DNA from: Kibdelosporangium philippinense
Lineage (GTDB): Bacteria; Actinomycetota; Actinomycetes; Mycobacteriales; Pseudonocardiaceae
Assembly: GCF_021390435.2 (NCBI RefSeq)
Contig: NZ_JAJVCN010000003.1
Location: 1,245,501-1,309,500 of the forward strand
DNA: 64,000 nucleotides
Direction of reading: 5' to 3'
Positions 1 to 8,885 of this stretch are shown here, in pieces (the first letter of the stretch is position 1; each line of letters opens with the position of its first letter). The translations under genes and the position numbers were made by a program. Below the pieces are notes generated by a model. The model did not search any database. It was given only the letters and a program-made list of their open reading frames with translations, and was not told where the DNA came from.

Positions 1-332
1 GAGAGAAACTCGCGGCGAACCGGAACGACAATCTCCGCGAAGGCAAGCCCATCGGAGACCCGCGCATCGACACGGTCGGTGACCAACTGGAATCCAAGGT
101 TGGCCCCATCACGGTCCCGACGTACCCAAGAATCCTCGCCAACTCGGCGGTACAGGCGTGGAGCGACCAGAGCCATCGGGAGCAGGACGGCCACGCAAAG
201 CAGGACGAGAAAGACAAGGAGTGGCGGGAGCACTGGGAGGCCGAGCGACGCAAAGCGGCCGAGCCGCCCAAGGTTCAGGGGCCACCAGCATCGCCCCAAT
301 CGGAGAAGTGGCGCACTGAAGGAGATCTGTGA
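1..332 (+). CDS. hypothetical hydrophilic protein, 3' end only
   Basis: An open frame (frame 3) enters from the left edge and stops with TGA at 330-332; the start lies outside the window. The visible 109 residues are highly charged, with a Glu/Lys/Arg/Trp-rich stretch near the end followed by a Pro/Gln tail. There is no signal peptide, membrane segment or motif that I recognise. The stop overlaps the GTG start of the next gene by 4 nt, so the two are almost certainly co-transcribed and translationally coupled. Function unknown. Confidence 0.6.
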   Translation, partial: EKLAANRNDNLREGKPIGDPRIDTVGDQLESKVGPITVPTYPRILANSAVQAWSDQSHREQDGHAKQDEKDKEWREHWEAERRKAAEPPKVQGPPASPQSEKWRTEGDL

Positions 333-1471
333 CAGGCGTCTTCCCGCGGCACGCGATGGCGCTGGCGCTCGTCGTGCTCGCTGCAGTGCTCCCCATCTAC
401 GTATGGGGCGCCTTGCTCCAATGGGACGCACAGCTCGCCGGGCAAGGATCCACGGACACCTGGGGACAGGTCTGGGAGTACGTCGGCGCCGGTGCAGCGG
501 TCTGGTTGATCATCGCTAGCGCATACGTGGTGTTCTGGCGCAGAGTCACAGTGTGGCCGATGATCACTCTCTTGGCCATCGCGCCGGGCCTCGTACCCGC
601 GGTGATCACGAGCCTGGAGATCGCGAACGACTACCGGACCGAATACCGCCCGGTGATCAGTCTGGGGATCGCCATTGCTTTGGGTGCGGCCTGTTTGGGT
701 TTGTTGCACGCCATTCGCCTGGTCACCACACGACCTGTCACCCACGCGATGATCGCATCACGACTGGAGATCCCGTTCGAGGCAGACGGGCTCAATGCCC
801 GTTTGTGCGTTCAGCACGACCGGCTTGTCCTGGACAGCCTGTTGTCGAGGTGGAAGCGATCCCGTGCCCGTGTCGCAATCCCGTGGACCACGCTGCGCTC
901 GGTGCGACTGGAGCAAGTGGAACACGACACGACATGGCAAGTCCTGGTCTACAACGGCAGTGAGCAGGCTGACGCGCTGGAATACGACATCAGGCCTGGC
1001 CTGGCGATAAGGATCGTTGGCACGGCTCGCGAACTCCTGGTACCCGTGTCCGAAAGGGACGGTAAGACGATCGTGGCGGCGATCGAGTCCCGCGCGGCCA
1101 ACGTCGAGCGTGACGCCGAACCTGCAACTGAGGAAGCGTGGCGCGCCATGGCCGCCCGCAGAAGGACGGGCGCGCTCACCCCTTGGCAGCGCGTAACGAA
1201 GGAATACGACCGCACCGACTACCGCCCTTACCGGCTGTTGGTGGTGATCGCCTTCTTGCTCACTCCGCTGTTCACTGCCCTGCTGATCGCCATCGGCCAG
1301 GTCACCGAGCTCGGTGACCTCGGTATGGGCACTGGCGGCATGATCGGCTTCGGCGCGATCGGCGTCGTCTTCCTGTTCCTCGTACGCTCGCCGCTCGGCC
1401 AGTTCCGCAGATTCATCCGCGCGAACGAGTACGTCGAGGCGTTTCCGGAGCCGTCGAACGTCAGGCGTTGA
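329..1471 (+). CDS. multi-pass membrane protein with PH-like central domain
   Basis: A 380-residue protein starting at GTG 329, inside the stop of the preceding gene. Four hydrophobic segments are visible near residues 8-30, 50-68, 74-98 and 107-130. A soluble central part (about 150-290) has a beta-rich pattern resembling bacterial PH-like domains. Two more membrane segments lie near 300-325 and 333-355. No enzymatic motif is seen. The PH-like assignment rests on the strand pattern only and is inference. Role unknown; coupling to the upstream charged protein suggests a membrane/cytosol pair. Confidence 0.6.
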   Translation: MTGVFPRHAMALALVVLAAVLPIYVWGALLQWDAQLAGQGSTDTWGQVWEYVGAGAAVWLIIASAYVVFWRRVTVWPMITLLAIAPGLVPAVITSLEIANDYRTEYRPVISLGIAIALGAACLGLLHAIRLVTTRPVTHAMIASRLEIPFEADGLNARLCVQHDRLVLDSLLSRWKRSRARVAIPWTTLRSVRLEQVEHDTTWQVLVYNGSEQADALEYDIRPGLAIRIVGTARELLVPVSERDGKTIVAAIESRAANVERDAEPATEEAWRAMAARRRTGALTPWQRVTKEYDRTDYRPYRLLVVIAFLLTPLFTALLIAIGQVTELGDLGMGTGGMIGFGAIGVVFLFLVRSPLGQFRRFIRANEYVEAFPEPSNVRR

Positions 1472-1532
1472 AACGGAACCCCGCCGTAATTTGAGATGAA
1501 CCAACTGCCCATCGGGTGAAAGGATTCGCCGC

Positions 1533-2777
1533 ATGTTCTCCGGCGACTTCGAGGTGCACCTGACCGGCTCCGAATGGGAGGTGGACAAGCTCTCAGCGTT
1601 TGCCGAGCAGAACGGCGCCAAGTTCAGCCATATCCAGCTTCAGCGCGGCGCGATGCCATCCCAGCCGATGCTGACCGTATCGAGCAACGGCACGCTGGCG
1701 GATCTGCATGAGGTCGCGGCGCGGTGGCGTGCCAATCTTGAGGCAGCCGACCTGAGCGTTCTGCGGGTGAAAATCGAGGCAGCGCCATGGAATGAGGGCG
1801 TGCCACAGTTCGATGAGGAGGCGCGTGCGGACCTGTACTTCGAACACCACGTGAAGGTGCTACTACCCGTTGGCGGCTTGTCGGCGTTGACGTCGACCGC
1901 CCAGCAGCATGAAGCGCACGTTTCGCGCAACGCACGGCGCAAACGCGATGACGGCCGCGAGGAACGGTTTGTCACCCAGCGCTGTCACCGCGTTGGTCGC
2001 CTGACTGCCCAGGCTCGACTCGACGCGCTGCTGACGGCATTGCGGGTTGGTTGGTACGAGGTGCTGGAGGTCGAGGAGGAATACGTCGTCCACGACGACG
2101 CGCTGCACATTGACCGGGGCTGGCTGGAGCACGACCCAGCGGCGGACTGGCACGCGTCGGGGGATGAGCGGCTGCGGACCGCGCCCGCCGGTACCGAAGG
2201 GTTCCCATCGACCTACCTGCCGCTCGCAGTGAAACCGCGACAGGACATCCGGCAGCGCGCCGCGTTCGACCCGGCACTCAAGCATTTTGCGCATGCCTTC
2301 CGGGCTGGCGAGCCGGTGTTCGGCAACGACACCGAGGGCGAACGGTGGCTCGCCGCCCGCCGCGCCGCGATGGGGCACACGCTGGCGGTCGTGGCGACCT
2401 CACCTTGGGCTGAGCACCTCGTGCTGCGAGGCAGTGTCGTGCTCCGGGCATGGCTCGGCGACGCCGCGCGTGAGCCTGGTGACCTCGACTTCGTGGTCAC
2501 GCCGCGCACCTTCGCCTCAGACAGCAGCGAGGCAAAAGCGGTTGGCGGCGGTCGGCGGCATTATGGGGCGCTTCAACGAGAAGTTCGCGTTCCTCGCCCT
2601 CGTTCTGGCCCTTGCTGGACTGATCGCCGAGATCCGTGCCTGGCAGATCGCGAAGGGCCGTGTCCACCAGGCGGCGGCCGCCGGGCACACGATCAGTGCA
2701 CTACCTGTCGATCGCGCCGCAGCTGCACGGCCAGCCGTCGCCGTGGATCGGCATCCGGTGAGCCAGCCGCCAGCTAA
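1533..2777 (+). pseudogene. AbiEii-type nucleotidyltransferase-like protein, C-terminus disrupted
   Basis: ATG 1533 is preceded by an AAAGGA site. For about 330 residues the frame reads as a normal protein and ends in a nucleotidyltransferase-like element: LRGSVVL, then GDLDFVV, which carries the Asp-x-Asp pattern of the AbiEii/MNT fold. After about position 2530 the reading turns into Arg/Pro/Cys-rich low-quality sequence up to TGA 2777, so the catalytic domain is cut just after its metal-binding motif. AbiEii proteins are toxins of AbiE phage-defence and toxin-antitoxin modules; no AbiEi partner is visible. I read this as a truncated, inactive gene. Confidence 0.6.
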
Positions 2778-2940
2778 GTACGGAGTACGACGCCGACGAC
2801 CTGTTGATCATCTAGCGACATCGCGAGCCCTGGCTGCGCACCAACCATCAACAGCGGGCAAGACGATCGCGATGACGAGGTTATCCGCGAAACGGGAACC
2901 TGCTGGCTGTCGGGGCCGTCTCACCAACTGGCCGTGTTGA
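2530..2940 (+). other. degenerate stretch, possible relaxase C-terminal relic
   Basis: This gap between the broken nucleotidyltransferase and the ESX module has no intact gene. In one forward frame, 2560-2700 reads as an Ala/Leu-rich helix ending in RVHQAAAA, reminiscent of the C-terminal helices of actinobacterial mobilisation relaxases. The match is by eye and weak. I read the region as a deletion scar joining two unrelated fragments. Confidence 0.25.
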
Positions 2941-2997
2941 ACTGGTGACGGTTGGTAGGCTTGGTCGGCTGGTAGTCACCAAGGGGAGTGGACAGAC

Positions 2998-3459
2998 ATG
3001 CCAGAGGGACTGGAGCAGGACCAAGAGCCTGGAACTGCCGAGCAGCAAGTCGACTCGGAGATCGTTCTTGGCCAGGTCGGCGGTGCGATCGCGAGCGCCT
3101 TCGATGGCGAGTACGAACACCACTCAGGTGGCGGCGGTGCTGGTGGCTACTACGAGTTCACCAGCCTTGCCGAGCTGGACGGCATCATCGCCCGCGTCAA
3201 GGCAGTTCACGAAACCATCCTTACTGATGGGGAGAAATTTCAGCGAGCTGCCGAGCTCGCGCAACCGCCGGCAGCCGACATCATGAGCGTTATGCAAGCC
3301 AAGGCAACTCAGCAGTGGCTGATCCGTGCATACGAGCACAATCAGATGTTGCTACAAGTCGCCAACGCCGCCATCCGGAAACTTGAAACGAGCCGCAAGT
3401 TGTATGCAAGCACCGAGCAGGGTGTTACATCGGACATGAACAATCAGTACGAGGGCTGA
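2998..3459 (+). CDS. small helical ESX-associated protein
   Basis: A 153-residue protein starting at ATG 2998. An acidic, Gln/Glu-rich N-terminus is followed by a Gly-rich linker (about 40-50) and a long helical region (about 55-140) with heptad-like Ala/Leu/Gln spacing. There is no signal peptide. It lies 9 nt before a DUF3558 lipoprotein gene and upstream of PPE and EspG genes, an order known from Pseudonocardiaceae type VII secretion accessory loci. It is probably a substrate or partner of that system. That role is inferred from neighbours and helical size, not from a motif. Confidence 0.6.
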   Translation: MPEGLEQDQEPGTAEQQVDSEIVLGQVGGAIASAFDGEYEHHSGGGGAGGYYEFTSLAELDGIIARVKAVHETILTDGEKFQRAAELAQPPAADIMSVMQAKATQQWLIRAYEHNQMLLQVANAAIRKLETSRKLYASTEQGVTSDMNNQYEG

Positions 3460-3468
3460 GCAGCCAAT

Positions 3469-4095
3469 ATGCGATCGATCAAGCTCCTGGCCGGAACGGC
3501 AGTCGTGGTTGCGATGGCATCCGGGTGTACGACGAGCCAAGGCGGCACACCAACGCCGAGTTCAAATACTGGATCTGCTGCGGCCAGTACGTCGGCCACC
3601 ACATCTGGCAACGACTCGGAGGCACCGCGTGTGTCTGTACCGCTAGACGCCAGCAAGTTTCTGAGTCAGCCCTGCGCGATCCTCGCTCCCGCCCAGTTGA
3701 AAGATCTAAACCTCCAGGCACAAGGTAAACCGGACACCGACAGTCAAATAGCGAAGACGTCTGGACCTAGCTGCAGTTGGCGTAACTCGGACGCCTCAGC
3801 GAATAGCGTCTCCTTCACGACTGGCAACAAGAATGGTTTGTCGGACACCTATCGAGCGCACCGCCAGGGGCAGTTTGGCGGTTATTTTGAGCCGACAGAC
3901 GTGACTGGCTACCCCGCAGTGTTCAGGGACATTAAGGATTTTCGAAACAATGGCACTTGCAATCTGACAGTCGGAATCTCAGACACCCTAACGTTCCTGG
4001 TAACGGAACAAGGGCCGCTGAAGGGGGCTGCATCCTGCGATCGCGCTAAGCAGGTGGCGTCGCTGGTGATCGAGACGTTGAAGAGGGGTGGGTAA
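3469..4095 (+). CDS. DUF3558-family lipoprotein
   Basis: A 208-residue protein with a lipoprotein signal: MRSIK, a hydrophobic core, then the lipobox ASGC near residue 20. A Ser/Thr-rich linker follows, then the DUF3558 body (about 55-205) with the typical PCAIL start and paired cysteines (SCSW, TCNL, SCDR). DUF3558 proteins are secreted, membrane-anchored and common beside ESX/PPE genes in actinomycetes; their biochemical role is not established. The stop lies 1 nt before the next start, so the genes form one operon. Confidence 0.8.
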   Translation: MRSIKLLAGTAVVVAMASGCTTSQGGTPTPSSNTGSAAASTSATTSGNDSEAPRVSVPLDASKFLSQPCAILAPAQLKDLNLQAQGKPDTDSQIAKTSGPSCSWRNSDASANSVSFTTGNKNGLSDTYRAHRQGQFGGYFEPTDVTGYPAVFRDIKDFRNNGTCNLTVGISDTLTFLVTEQGPLKGAASCDRAKQVASLVIETLKRGG

Positions 4096-4096
4096 G

Positions 4097-5332
4097 ATGT
4101 TCCTTTCAGGCGAGGGCATCTACAACAACTTTCAGCAGGCCCCGGGTGGTGCGGGTCTCAGCAATTCCGCAGCTCTGGTGAACGAGTTGGCGAAGAGCTA
4201 CAACGCTCAGGCTGACGAGATCAAGAGGCTGGTGGCAGCCACGGAAGCGGTCTGGAAGGGAGATGCTTCCGGGGCAGCGCAGCGGGGATTGGGGCCACTT
4301 GCCGTAGAACATGCGTTGGCTGCTCCCGCATTGGCGACAGCGCAAGATCTGACAAACCGGCAGGTTGGGTCCTTCGACGACGCGAAGAATCGGGTTATTC
4401 CGGTCCCGCCCGCGCCGGCCAAGGTTGATCCGTTGGCTGCGTTCATGAACCCGGGCTCGTTGGTTACTTATGGGGAGCAGTTGGGCGCACACAAGGCCGC
4501 AGCCCAACACAACGTGGACGTGATGCGTGGTTATGAGAATGCGTCCGTTTACAACATGGGCATGCCGGATTCCTTCGGACAGATAGCTGACGACCAGTCA
4601 GAAATTCGTGTCGCCACCGGTACACCGACCGGTTCTGGTGGTGGCGACGGCGGCGGGCCAGATCGCCCAGGACCCGGGCAAGGCAACCCGAATTCGCCTG
4701 GTGGAAGCGGGGGTCCGTCTGGTGCTGGCGGCTCAGGTCCGACTAACAGTGGCTCTGGCTCAAGCACGGGCAGTTCAGCCGGTAGTGGCGGCAGCCATGT
4801 GGTTGCGCCTCCCCAGCCGCAAGGGACAACTCCGGATGGTTTCGTGCCTCCTGCGCCTCCAGTGGGCGTGCCGGGTGGAGTGGGAGGCGCCGGTGGCCCG
4901 GTAAGTGGCGTGCCACAAAGTGGTGGCCCCGGCGTTGGCTATCCCGGCGGCGTGATCGGCCCTCTCGGCGTTCCGCATGACGACACGGGCTCGGGTGGAC
5001 GGAGCGGCTCGGGCGCCGGTACTGGCATGGGTCCAGGCGGCCGAGGCCCAGGTGGCGGCGGACCGGGCACCGGTGGTCCTGGTGCGGGTGGACGTCCCGT
5101 TGTTGGCCCGGTCGGCGAACCGATCGCAGGCGCAGGCCCTGGTGCACGCGGCGGCAGCATTGCTGGTCGCGGTGGTCCTGGTGGGGTGCCGATGGGCGCC
5201 GTACCGGGCAAGGGACAAGGCAGCGAGGACGAGGAGCATGAGCGCGCGTCGTTCTTGCAGGAGCCGGACCCGGAAAGCGTGTTCGGCACCGATGAGATCA
5301 CGGCACCGCCGGTGATCGGCGGGCAGCCATAG
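4097..5332 (+). CDS. PPE-like type VII secretion protein with Gly-rich tail
   Basis: ATG 4097 is chosen over GTG 4088 because the GAGGGG site sits 9 nt upstream. The 411-residue product has a helical N-terminal domain (about 1-165) with a W-x-G turn in VWKGDAS, as in PPE/WXG proteins. A Gly/Pro/Ser-rich low-complexity region follows (about 170-375), then an acidic end with a PESVFGTDE element. PPE-type proteins are exported by ESX systems and bind EspG chaperones; an EspG gene lies next door. No literal Pro-Pro-Glu motif is seen, so this is a PPE-fold rather than canonical PPE protein. Confidence 0.8.
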   Translation: MFLSGEGIYNNFQQAPGGAGLSNSAALVNELAKSYNAQADEIKRLVAATEAVWKGDASGAAQRGLGPLAVEHALAAPALATAQDLTNRQVGSFDDAKNRVIPVPPAPAKVDPLAAFMNPGSLVTYGEQLGAHKAAAQHNVDVMRGYENASVYNMGMPDSFGQIADDQSEIRVATGTPTGSGGGDGGGPDRPGPGQGNPNSPGGSGGPSGAGGSGPTNSGSGSSTGSSAGSGGSHVVAPPQPQGTTPDGFVPPAPPVGVPGGVGGAGGPVSGVPQSGGPGVGYPGGVIGPLGVPHDDTGSGGRSGSGAGTGMGPGGRGPGGGGPGTGGPGAGGRPVVGPVGEPIAGAGPGARGGSIAGRGGPGGVPMGAVPGKGQGSEDEEHERASFLQEPDPESVFGTDEITAPPVIGGQP

Positions 5333-5384
5333 CGGGCTGACCGGCTCTGGGGGCCACGTTCGCACACTAGGAAGGATCGACCGG

Positions 5385-6152
5385 GTGTTGTGGCCACGGC
5401 CGATGCGGGTCGCGCTGAACACGCTCATGAGACTGGTGCGCGCCGAGAACATCGGCGAACTGCCCGATGTACTGACTCCCGCAGCAGGCTGGCAACCGGA
5501 GGCTGAGGAGAAAGCTCTGGACGGCCAGTTGCGGGAAGAGTGCACGCGGCTGGGGTGGTTTGATCAGCGTGGCCGTCTGGATGTAGACGTGGCTGCAGCG
5601 CTGTCGGTGTTGTGCCGCCCGACCATCGAATACTCGGGATGGATCACCGTTGGCGACACGACTGCGGGGGTGATCGTGGCCGCAACCGGCCGTTCGGCGC
5701 TACTGGCCATCGAGCAGGACGGTTGGGTATCACTGCGGTCGGTCGGATCGGCGAGTCTCCCTCGGGTGCTGGTAGCGCAAACCCCGGATGTCGGGGCGGG
5801 TAGGGGTGAGCCTTTCCGGGTGCGGCGCGCGGACGTGCTGGCGTTCGACGGCGGACAACATCGACCGCACGGCGGAGTGGCGGTTCATCCGGTGCCGTTG
5901 GAAGTTCGACGACTACACGAGATCGCCGCACTGGGCCGGACTGGAGGCGGCGAGTTCCGCGTCGCGGTCAGGGATGGAGTCGGACGACGCCATGTTGCGT
6001 CGAACACCGTGTCGTATGTGGACACTGTTGTTGGGCGATATGTAACCCTGGCCAGGATGGTGAATGGCGAGGTCGAGATGTTCATCGCACCAGCGGACCA
6101 CCGTGCGCTGGTCGCGCGGCTCCTCGAAGTTCATCGGTCACTGACTGACTGA
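5385..6152 (+). CDS. EspG-family ESX secretion-associated chaperone
   Basis: A 255-residue protein. GTG 5385 follows AGGAAGG at good spacing; ATG 5403 is an alternative start. The N-terminal pattern RAENIGELPDVL and the central GWITVGDTTAGV / ALLAIEQDG strands resemble the EspG fold. EspG proteins are cytosolic chaperones that bind PE-PPE pairs and deliver them to the ESX secretion machine. Placement directly after the PPE-like gene supports the assignment. No EccB, EccC, EccD or MycP is present in the window, so the secretion core must be elsewhere. Confidence 0.8.
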   Translation: MLWPRPMRVALNTLMRLVRAENIGELPDVLTPAAGWQPEAEEKALDGQLREECTRLGWFDQRGRLDVDVAAALSVLCRPTIEYSGWITVGDTTAGVIVAATGRSALLAIEQDGWVSLRSVGSASLPRVLVAQTPDVGAGRGEPFRVRRADVLAFDGGQHRPHGGVAVHPVPLEVRRLHEIAALGRTGGGEFRVAVRDGVGRRHVASNTVSYVDTVVGRYVTLARMVNGEVEMFIAPADHRALVARLLEVHRSLTD

Positions 6153-6161
6153 GCCACCCCA

Positions 6162-6638
6162 CTATCCATCTGTCCAGAGTGGATAGTCGACGCCAGGCAG
6201 CCGGTTGGCCATCAACTCCATACAGCGCGAGCATCGTCGACAAGCACCAGAGGCCACGTTTTCGTCAGTGACATCGGCGATGAGCAGACAGCCGCAGATT
6301 GCGAAGCCCACTACGGAGCCATCTTCGGCTTGGTCAGCGACGGGTTGTCCCGCACGGGTTTCCCGGACGTGCGCACAGTTGGGTTCAACGATGCCTCGCC
6401 CCCAGAAAACGGGAATGCCGCTCGGTAGCTCTGCAGTCATCGACTGATGCCCTTCGTCGCGGCGCGACGGCTCACAAGCACAGACGGGGCACTGGTTCCG
6501 GTCGATGCTGGGTGCACTGTCGAGTGGCACGCAGGCGGCGCCGCAGCGCGCGAACCACAGTGGAATGCCGGCAAAATCGATCGGCGTCGTGTTGTCGATG
6601 ACGTGCACCAGCCGTCGGAACACGCCGGTAGCGAACAT
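6162..6638 (-). CDS. cysteine-rich hypothetical protein
   Basis: A 158-residue protein on the reverse strand from ATG 6638. It contains several cysteine pairs (CPVCAC, ICGC, CRRCSRC) and scattered further Cys and His, suggesting one or more zinc-binding knuckles. No signal peptide or enzyme motif is recognised. It is the last gene of a three-gene reverse unit whose members overlap or are separated by 4 nt. Its frame is longer and more even in composition than competing frames here, but homologues would be needed to be sure it is real. Confidence 0.5.
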   Translation of the reverse strand: MFATGVFRRLVHVIDNTTPIDFAGIPLWFARCGAACVPLDSAPSIDRNQCPVCACEPSRRDEGHQSMTAELPSGIPVFWGRGIVEPNCAHVRETRAGQPVADQAEDGSVVGFAICGCLLIADVTDENVASGACRRCSRCMELMANRLPGVDYPLWTDG

Positions 6639-6642
6639 GGCG

Positions 6643-6920
6643 TCAATCCCTAACCCCTTCCTGGCCGCGTTGTGCGTCGACGGTCTTCGTCTGCAGCACG
6701 GCCTGCTCAGCGACCGCTAGGTACAACCCCGCCAACTGTTGCCAGTCCTCGACTGTCATCTGTCGCGAGTGGATTTGCAGCGCTTTGGCCGGTGCCCGCT
6801 TGGCCAGTTGCAAGATCGCCGCGGCCAGATCGACCTGTTCAGGGGTGGGGCGTCCGATTCAACGCGGCTGCGTGAATCGGCCAACGCCAATAGAGCGGCC
6901 TCGATCTCCGCAAACGTCAC
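6643..6920 (-). pseudogene. small helical protein, frameshifted
   Basis: GTG 6920 overlaps the stop of the upstream gene by 4 nt. About 25 good residues (start VTFAEIEAALLALA) are read before the frame runs out of sense. A second frame then continues with TPEQVDLAAAILQLAKRAP and a convincing helical tail to TGA at 6643-6645. The switch is near 6838-6850 beside two runs of four G, and one missing base would join the frames into a ~92-residue protein. Either a recent inactivation or a sequencing indel explains this. Function unknown. Confidence 0.55.
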
Positions 6921-7216
6921 GACGCCCGCCCCATCGACTGATCATCATGGCCGTGGTTGTCGAGTCGGCGGCACCAACGAAGTTCGGTTACGTCAAGCTC
7001 GGGAACCGATTTGGCATGTGCTGCAACGCATTGGCTCATACCCGCCGTCTCCGGTCCGCCAGTCCAGACCACCCGGTACACACGAAGTTCGCGCTCATAA
7101 CGGACTTCTACGTGCACACCACTTGCGCGGGTCAACAGACTGGCCAGCCGTCGAGCACTGCGCGCTCTCACGGACAAGGCAAGCCACGTCCCTTCACAGG
7201 CTCGACACGCGGACAC
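6917..7216 (-). CDS. hypothetical protein, first gene of reverse operon
   Basis: A 99-residue protein from ATG 7216. It has an early Cys pair (ACRAC), a basic N-terminal half, a strand-rich middle (VHVEVRYERELRVYRVVW) and a His/Asp-rich end. Its TGA overlaps the GTG of the following small gene. No domain is recognised. It is transcribed divergently from the XRE regulator at 7411, with a perfect palindrome in the shared upstream region. Confidence 0.5.
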   Translation of the reverse strand: MSACRACEGTWLALSVRARSARRLASLLTRASGVHVEVRYERELRVYRVVWTGGPETAGMSQCVAAHAKSVPELDVTELRWCRRLDNHGHDDQSMGRAS

Positions 7217-7325
7217 AGGGAGCGCTCGCGACCTTCAGCCCCCGGAACCTGGGCAGGAAACGGGGGCCTCCGGCCGCCAGGGCGAGCAGTCAGTGACTAC
7301 TCCCGCTGACAGACCTATCATACGT

Positions 7326-7339
7326 CACGTATATACGTG
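7326..7339. promoter_or_regulatory. 14-nt perfect palindrome, candidate operator
   Basis: CACGTATATACGTG is its own reverse complement. It sits in the 194-nt gap between the divergent reverse operon (start 7216) and the XRE regulator (start 7411), the usual place for an autoregulatory site. AT-rich palindromes are rare in this high-GC DNA. Assignment to the neighbouring XRE protein is inference. Confidence 0.5.
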
Positions 7340-7410
7340 GTGCTACCCATCGATCAGGGGACGGTGGGACACGTGGTGAAAGAGGAGACTGTTCGCACCG
7401 TTACGAGAAG

Positions 7411-8268
7411 GTGGAGGACATGGAGGCTGATCTCGGCCCAGGCGCACGGCGCCGCTACCTCGGCAAGGTGCTCAGGCGGCTGCGCGACGAGCGCGGATTG
7501 ACCGCCGCTGAAGTGGCCAAACGGATGCGCGCCAGCCAACCGACGCTGACCAGGATCGAAGGCGGTCGGAACGCCATCCTCCCGCGCCACGTCTACCGGC
7601 TCTTGGAGATCTACGAGATCGACGACGAACAGACCGATCGGCTGATGCGCGTCGCCGAACAAGCCAACCAGCGCGGATGGTGGGAGCCGTTCTCCGACAT
7701 CATGCCCGACTGGCTGGAGATCCTCACCATGCTGGAACCGGACGCGGACATGATCTGTACCTACGAATCCGAGTTCGTGCCGGGCCTGCTTCAGACCGAG
7801 GACTACGCACGAGCCATTCGGCGCGCTGCCCGACTTGGCGACGTGGACGGACAGGTAGAGCGATTTGTCCAACTCCGCACAGAAAGACAACAACGCATCG
7901 GCGACAAGCCAATAACCGCCATCATCAACGAAGCCGTCGTCCGCCGGATGGTCGGTGGCAAAGAGGTAATGCACGCTCAAGTCCAGCGGCTGGTGGACGA
8001 AAGCACGACCGGTCGAGTCGACCTTCGCATGATCCCGTTCGACGCCGGCGCACATCCTGGGATGAAGGGCTCCTTCATCATGCTCAGGTTTCCAGACACC
8101 GGCGAGGAGATGGACCTCGTCTACGTAGAGACGGAACGCGGCGGGATGTACCTGGAACGACCCGCGGACCTCCTCCGCTACGGCGATGTGTTCACTGGCC
8201 TACTCGATCTTGCTCTCACTCGCGAGGAAACCGTCACGTTCCTGGCTACCCTGGTCACGAAGCTGTGA
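7411..8268 (+). CDS. XRE-family transcriptional regulator with DUF5753 domain
   Basis: A 285-residue protein starting at GTG 7411. Residues about 15-70 form a classic helix-turn-helix (LTAAEVAKRM then SQPTLTRIEGGRNAI). Residues about 100-280 are the DUF5753 sensor-like domain with the familiar YESEFVPGLLQTEDYARA motif. Such proteins are very common in actinomycetes and are usually paired with a small DUF397 partner, as here 27 nt downstream. The Streptomyces BldB/WhiJ-type pairs affect development. The target here is probably the nearby palindrome. Confidence 0.9.
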   Translation: MEDMEADLGPGARRRYLGKVLRRLRDERGLTAAEVAKRMRASQPTLTRIEGGRNAILPRHVYRLLEIYEIDDEQTDRLMRVAEQANQRGWWEPFSDIMPDWLEILTMLEPDADMICTYESEFVPGLLQTEDYARAIRRAARLGDVDGQVERFVQLRTERQQRIGDKPITAIINEAVVRRMVGGKEVMHAQVQRLVDESTTGRVDLRMIPFDAGAHPGMKGSFIMLRFPDTGEEMDLVYVETERGGMYLERPADLLRYGDVFTGLLDLALTREETVTFLATLVTKL

Positions 8269-8295
8269 ACCTGGGCAACTGGAAGGGGTTCGGGT

Positions 8296-8475
8296 ATGAC
8301 CGACCTCTCAAACGTGACATGGCGAAAGAGCAGCTGCAGCAGCGGCAACGGCGCATGTGTCGAGCTGGCGAACGTGGGTGCAGTGCGAGACAGCAAGAAT
8401 CCTGACGGGCCAGTGCTGACCGTCGACATCAGCCAACTCATCGCGGCAATCAAGTCTGGTCGCTATGGCGATTAG
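8296..8475 (+). CDS. DUF397 partner protein
   Basis: A 59-residue protein from ATG 8296 to TAG 8475. It carries the DUF397 signature: WRKSSCSSGNGACVELA followed by AVRDSKNPDGPVL and a C-terminal helix. Genes of this family sit immediately downstream of XRE-DUF5753 regulators and are proposed to act as their antagonists or partners, in a toxin-antitoxin-like or WhiJ-like relation. Spacing and order here fit that exactly. Confidence 0.9.
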   Translation: MTDLSNVTWRKSSCSSGNGACVELANVGAVRDSKNPDGPVLTVDISQLIAAIKSGRYGD

Positions 8476-8570
8476 CCCGAACGGGTAGGACGGGACTGTT
8501 CCGACTCTGACGCACCTCGCTGGCCTTATCGTGAGCAGTGGCTTACGGGGAGTGACAGGCGGCCAAAGGG

Positions 8571-8885
8571 GTGGGCATGCCAGAACCTGCTGATCACGTG
8601 CGGGTGACACCGGACACGTTAAGAGCTGTGGCGCACGAGATTCTGGATCTCGCCGACGCCACGCACCATCACGCCCGGCTGTTGGGTGGCGCGCAAGACA
8701 ACCTGAATGGCGCACCGCCTGGGTTGGACAGCCCTCGGGCACACGCTGACGTGGAATCCGGGTGGCAGCAGGCACTGCACACGCTGAACACGAAGATCGC
8801 CGTCGATGCCGATACGTTGCTACTGAACGCCGAGGCCTACGCAGCCAACGAACTGCGCACGACGCGCAGTATGCGGGTCATCTGA
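8571..8885 (+). CDS. small WXG100-like ESX protein
   Basis: A 104-residue protein. GTG 8571 or ATG 8577 can serve as start. It is entirely helical in pattern with a central turn and many Ala, His and Asp. The N-terminal phrase RVTPDTLRAVAHEILDLAD resembles actinobacterial ESX-1 secretion-associated small proteins. Its TGA overlaps the ATG of the next gene (TGATG), indicating coupling to the hydrolase that follows. It is likely a secretion partner or substrate-binding protein. The family assignment is moderate because the W-x-G turn is not clear. Confidence 0.6.
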   Translation: MGMPEPADHVRVTPDTLRAVAHEILDLADATHHHARLLGGAQDNLNGAPPGLDSPRAHADVESGWQQALHTLNTKIAVDADTLLLNAEAYAANELRTTRSMRVI

